From the NCBI RefSeq assembly GCF_002742635.1, contig NZ_PEGF01000001.1, positions 2,108,001-2,172,000 of the forward strand: DNA of 64,000 nucleotides, in the 5' to 3' direction. The position numbers were made by a program, and so were the translations under genes. Below the pieces are notes generated by a model. It had not been told where the DNA came from. It did not search any database and saw only the letters and a list, made by a program, of their open reading frames with translations. Each line of letters begins with the position of its first letter. Position 1 is the stretch's first letter. Below are positions 61,373-64,000 of the stretch, one piece after another. Source of the DNA: Caulobacter sp. X. GTDB taxonomy: Bacteria > Pseudomonadota > Alphaproteobacteria > Caulobacterales > Caulobacteraceae.

Positions 61373-62685
61373 TCGAGCGGATGTTCAAGCTGTCGGCGCA
61401 AGGGACCTCGGTGCGCACCGAGGTGCTGGCGGGCTTCACCACCTTCCTGACCATGGCCTACATCGTGATCGTCAATCCGACGATCCTGGGCCAGGCGGGC
61501 ATGCCCATCGCGGCGGTGGCGGCCGCCACCTGCCTCGCCGCCGGCTTCGGCAGCATCCTGATGGGCCTGATCGCCAACTATCCGATCGCCCTGGCGCCGG
61601 GCATGGGCCTCAACGCCTATTTCACCTTCACCGTCGTCAAGGGCATGGGCCTGCCGTGGGAGACCGCGCTCGGCTGCGTCTTCCTGTCCGGCGTGGCTTT
61701 CCTGGTCCTGACGGTCGCGGGCATTCGGCAACTGATCGTCGGCGCGATCCCGCGTCCGCTGTTCTCGGCCGTCGCCGCCGGCGTGGGCCTGTTCATCGCC
61801 TTCATTGGTCTCAAGGAGGCCGGCATCATCGTCGCCGATCCAGCCACGACCGTGGCGCTCGGCGACCTGACCAAGCCCAACGCCGCCCTCGCCATCCTGG
61901 GCCTTCTCGTCATGGGCGGGCTGATGGTCTGGCGGGTCAAGGGCGCGATCCTGATCGGCATCCTGGTCGCCGCGGTCGCTGGCTGGGCGCTGGGCCTCGC
62001 CAAGATCGTCCCTGGTGAATACGGCCTGGCGGCCCTCACCGCCACGGCCTTCAAGCTCGACGTCCCCGCCGCCCTGCACCTGAACGGCGGCATGGGCATG
62101 GCGCTGGCCGAGGTGATCTTCGTCTTTCTGTTCGTCGACCTGTTTGACAATGTCGGCACCCTGGTCGCCGTGACCAAGAAGGCCGGCCTCGTCCAGCCGG
62201 ACGGCACGATCCCACGCCTCAACCGCATCCTGACCGCCGACTCGATCGCCACCATCGGCGGCTCCCTGGCCGGCACCTCGACCGTGGTCAGCTATATCGA
62301 GAGCGCCTCGGGCGTCGCCGCCGGCGGCCGCACGGGCCTGACGGCGGTCGTGGTCGGCCTGCTGTTCCTCGCCACGCTGTTCTTCGCGCCGTGGGTCCAG
62401 GCCATTCCGGCCGCCGCCACGGCGCCGGCCCTGATCATCGTCGGCTCGATGATGATTGGAGCGCTGGTCGACGTGGACTGGGAGGACCCGGGCGTCGCCA
62501 TCCCGGCCTTCCTGACCGTGATCGCCATCCCCCTCACCTTCTCGATCGCCAACGGCCTGGCGTTCGGCATCACCGCCTATGCTGGGCTGAAGCTGATCCG
62601 AGGCAAGGCCCAAACGAGCGACTGGCTGCTGTTCGTGCTGGCGGCGCTATTCGTCGCTCGCTTCATCTACATGGGGGCGGCCTAG
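61369..62685 (+). CDS. Purine permease, AzgA/PbuG-type (NCS2)
   Basis: A 438-residue permease with about twelve helices: [30 protein letters not shown] and [11 protein letters not shown] are typical of the adenine/guanine/hypoxanthine subgroup. It probably imports purine bases. It is translationally coupled to the NUP gene by ATGA overlap, so the pair could first split or capture nucleosides in the periplasm and then take up the base. The base specificity is inferred. Confidence 0.92.
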   Translation: MIERMFKLSAQGTSVRTEVLAGFTTFLTMAYIVIVNPTILGQAGMPIAAVAAATCLAAGFGSILMGLIANYPIALAPGMGLNAYFTFTVVKGMGLPWETALGCVFLSGVAFLVLTVAGIRQLIVGAIPRPLFSAVAAGVGLFIAFIGLKEAGIIVADPATTVALGDLTKPNAALAILGLLVMGGLMVWRVKGAILIGILVAAVAGWALGLAKIVPGEYGLAALTATAFKLDVPAALHLNGGMGMALAEVIFVFLFVDLFDNVGTLVAVTKKAGLVQPDGTIPRLNRILTADSIATIGGSLAGTSTVVSYIESASGVAAGGRTGLTAVVVGLLFLATLFFAPWVQAIPAAATAPALIIVGSMMIGALVDVDWEDPGVAIPAFLTVIAIPLTFSIANGLAFGITAYAGLKLIRGKAQTSDWLLFVLAALFVARFIYMGAA

Positions 62686-62752
62686 GCCGCCCCCCGCAAG
62701 ACCGTTTGCGCCACGGCCGCCTTTCGGCTAAGACCCGCTTCCCGCAAGGGAT

Positions 62753-62829
62753 GCACCCGTAGCTCAGCTGGATAGAGCGTTGCCCTCCGAAGGCAAAGGT
62801 CACACGTTCGAATCGTGTCGGGTGCGCCA
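62753..62829 (+). tRNA. tRNA-Arg, anticodon CCG
   Basis: Acceptor stem GCACCCG pairs with CGGGTGC, D-stem GCTC/GAGC, anticodon stem TTGCC/GGCAA with loop CTCCGAA (anticodon CCG), T-loop GTTCGAATC, and encoded 3' CCA (62827-62829). Length 77 nt, reading CGG arginine codons. Confidence 0.96.
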
Positions 62830-63154
62830 GCGGCCTTCTCGTAAGTTCTGAGACTTGAGCGGCTCGGGCGGACATCCGTCCGCGAGCGCCATGGCTCACG
62901 GACGGAATCCCCCACCTGTGGCTGAGGGGCGGGACGGCGGTGATGATCCACCGTCCTCAGCCACCGGTTCGGCTTGCGTGTCGCCATGCGCCTTAGGGAT
63001 GGCGGACAAGCCTGGAGAGCCTCGCCGAGACGGGTGGCGATAACAGCTCTCGAATTGGACATTACCATTCGTCGCCATCGGCGGAGACGGCGCGGCGTCT
63101 CATTCTGTTGACATGGCGTCTCAATTTCAGAGATCGACGTTCCGCGAGCAGACC
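62830..63154. other. Gene-free stretch with competing hairpins after tRNA-Arg
   Basis: No gene is convincing. CGGAC (62869-62873) can pair with GTCCG (62878-62882), which can instead pair with CGGAC (62899-62903), so two mutually exclusive hairpins are possible. GTGGCTGAGG (62918-62927) pairs with CCTCAGCCAC (62955-62964), enclosing an inner stem. It is a possible non-coding RNA. Confidence 0.4.
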
Positions 63155-63159
63155 AAGAA

Positions 63160-63192
63160 AAAAGGCGTGGCGATCACTCGCCACGCCTCGTT
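63160..63192 (-). terminator. Rho-independent terminator of the polysaccharide export gene
   Basis: AGGCGTGGCG (63165-63174), loop ATCACT, CGCCACGCCT (63181-63190). Read on the minus strand it ends in a TTTTTT run. Confidence 0.88.
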
Positions 63193-63212
63193 TCCTAGGC
63201 TTTCCGCCAGGA

Positions 63213-63809
63213 TCAGAAGAAGCGCTCGCCGATCCGGATCGTGTCGCCCGGAGCGACGACCGTCGAAGGCGTCAGCTCGCTCTTGTTCTCGGTGGTTTCG
63301 CCGTTGTGCTTGATCCAGACGCTCTTCTTGTCCGCGCGATAGGTAAAGCCGCCAGCGGTGGCCACCGCGTTCAGCACGGTCAGCCCCGAGGTGTAGGGGT
63401 AGGTTCCAGGCTTCTCGACTTCGCCAAGAATGTAGAAGGGGCGGAAGGTCAGGACTTCGGCGCTGACGCGCGGGTCCTTCAGATAGCCGTCGCTAAGGGC
63501 CTTCTGCACAGCCTGTTGGAACTGGCCGACGGTCATGCCGCCCGCCTTGATCTCGCCGATCAGCGGCAGGGACATCAGACCGCTGCCCGTGACAAAGAAC
63601 TCACCCGACAGCGAGGGTTCGCCATAGACCGTGACGCGGACCTTGTCCGCCGGCCCCAGCAGATAGTCCATGGACTGAGCCGGCGTGACGGCTGGCGCCC
63701 CTGGGGTGATGGTCTGAGCATGCGCCGCGCCGGTCATGGCGCCAAACGTCATGAAAACCGCCAGCGCCAACAGCGAGAGGGCGCGAGAGAGTTTCGGAAC
63801 ACCGATCAT
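63213..63809 (-). CDS. Polysaccharide export protein (Wza/SLBB-type)
   Basis: A 198-residue protein with a signal peptide (MIGVPKLSRALSLLALAVFMTFGAMTGAAHA pattern, cleaved about residue 30), a Poly_export domain (DYLLGPADKVRVTVYGEPSLSGEF; GLMSLPLIGEIKAGGMTV) and an SLBB domain (RPFYILGEVEKPGTYPY; GLTVLNAVATAGGFTYRA). There is no lipobox, so it is shorter and simpler than Wza. It probably helps exopolysaccharide or holdfast-like polymer secretion. ATG 63809 gives the best signal peptide. Confidence 0.9.
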   Translation of the reverse strand: MIGVPKLSRALSLLALAVFMTFGAMTGAAHAQTITPGAPAVTPAQSMDYLLGPADKVRVTVYGEPSLSGEFFVTGSGLMSLPLIGEIKAGGMTVGQFQQAVQKALSDGYLKDPRVSAEVLTFRPFYILGEVEKPGTYPYTSGLTVLNAVATAGGFTYRADKKSVWIKHNGETTENKSELTPSTVVAPGDTIRIGERFF

Positions 63810-63895
63810 TGCGAAGCTTCTCACCTTGAGACTTACAGGACGCGGAGATTGCAATTGCACATCGCACGTGACCGGCTGATGAACAAGGCGAAGCC

Positions 63896-64000
63896 TTACG
63901 CCGCGCGCGCTTTACTGAACTGAATGATCGTGGGCTCGCCACCATCAAGTCTAACGGCGGTCAGGACCCCGGTCGCATAGGCGCCGGTATCGACATTGAT
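63896..64000 (-). CDS. Metallophosphoesterase, C-terminal fragment
   Basis: The last 34 codons of a gene running in from beyond 64000, with stop TAA at 63896-63898. The sequence INVDTGAYATGVLTAVRLDG matches the conserved C-terminal end of serine/threonine protein phosphatase or diadenosine-tetraphosphatase-like metallophosphoesterases. The fragment is too short for a specific function. It lies 87 nt upstream of the polysaccharide export gene on the same strand. Confidence 0.7.
   Translation of the reverse strand: MNVDTGAYATGVLTAVRLDGGEPTIIQFSKARAA

Noticed and set aside
62855..63078. Overlapping 60-codon frames on both strands after the tRNA
   Set aside because: Both encode Pro/Ser/Gly-rich products without homology; the hairpins give a better account of this stretch.

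Overview
The window is chromosomal DNA of a high-GC alphaproteobacterium, almost certainly Caulobacter or a close relative. The signs are the many TonB-dependent outer-membrane receptors (four here), a SapC-family protein, a divergent HisRS beside hisZ and hisG, a Tad-type VWA/TadG protein, the trmD-rplS-leuCDB neighbourhood, and GC-rich palindromic intergenic repeats. Species assignment is an inference from gene content and style; no alignment was run.

Layout. 1-2729 (minus): hisS-hisZ-hisG (hisG cut by the window edge). 2950-4440 (plus): a strongly AT-rich two-gene island, a HAM1/RdgB-like protein overlapping a SIR2-family NADase-like protein; this is the best candidate for an immune system. 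4490-6480: REP-like inverted repeats, two small membrane-protein genes, a run of GC hairpins and a 73-aa protein. 6664-10380: TonB receptor and pgi. 10497-14681: periplasmic redoxin, DUF1353 lipoprotein, DsbD/ScsB-type reductase, MaoC-like hot-dog protein. 14744-17834: SapC and a ZnuD-like TonB receptor preceded by a perfect Zur-type palindrome. 17905-21117: acid phosphatase lipoprotein, acetyltransferase, and agmatine-to-putrescine genes aguB/aguA. 21276-31765: TonB receptor, GT39 glycosyltransferase, scoAB, kefF-kefC, AraC regulator, fatty acid desaturase. 31859-36524: OmpA lipoprotein, IPNS-like dioxygenase, TadG-like VWA protein with an inserted domain, trmD-rplS. 36592-41596: an unannotated 43-aa gene divergent from a LysR regulator, a structured leader, then leuC-leuD-(ABM monooxygenase)-leuB. 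41700-48182: chemoreceptor, acyl-CoA synthetase, GNAT, thioesterase, aldo/keto reductase divergent from a LysR gene. 48291-52307: a 1338-aa protein made almost entirely of octapeptide repeats. 52414-64000: TonB receptor, efp divergent from epmA, TerB-like protein, VIT-family transporter, thioesterase, zinc-finger protein, an ABC ATPase without a partner, a purine nucleoside permease plus purine permease operon, tRNA-Arg(CCG), a structured gene-free stretch, a polysaccharide export protein and the 3' end of a metallophosphoesterase gene.

The items most worth attention are: (1) the HAM1-SIR2 pair, which matches the sensor/effector half (KomB-KomC) of the Kongming dITP-signalling defence but has no visible adenosine deaminase (KomA), and whose HAM1 protein has lost expected catalytic residues; (2) the giant octapeptide-repeat protein; (3) the 43-aa gene at 36592-36723; (4) a domain inserted in the TadG VWA fold; (5) several structured non-coding stretches (6003-6220, 37814-37990, 41653-41697, 62869-62964).
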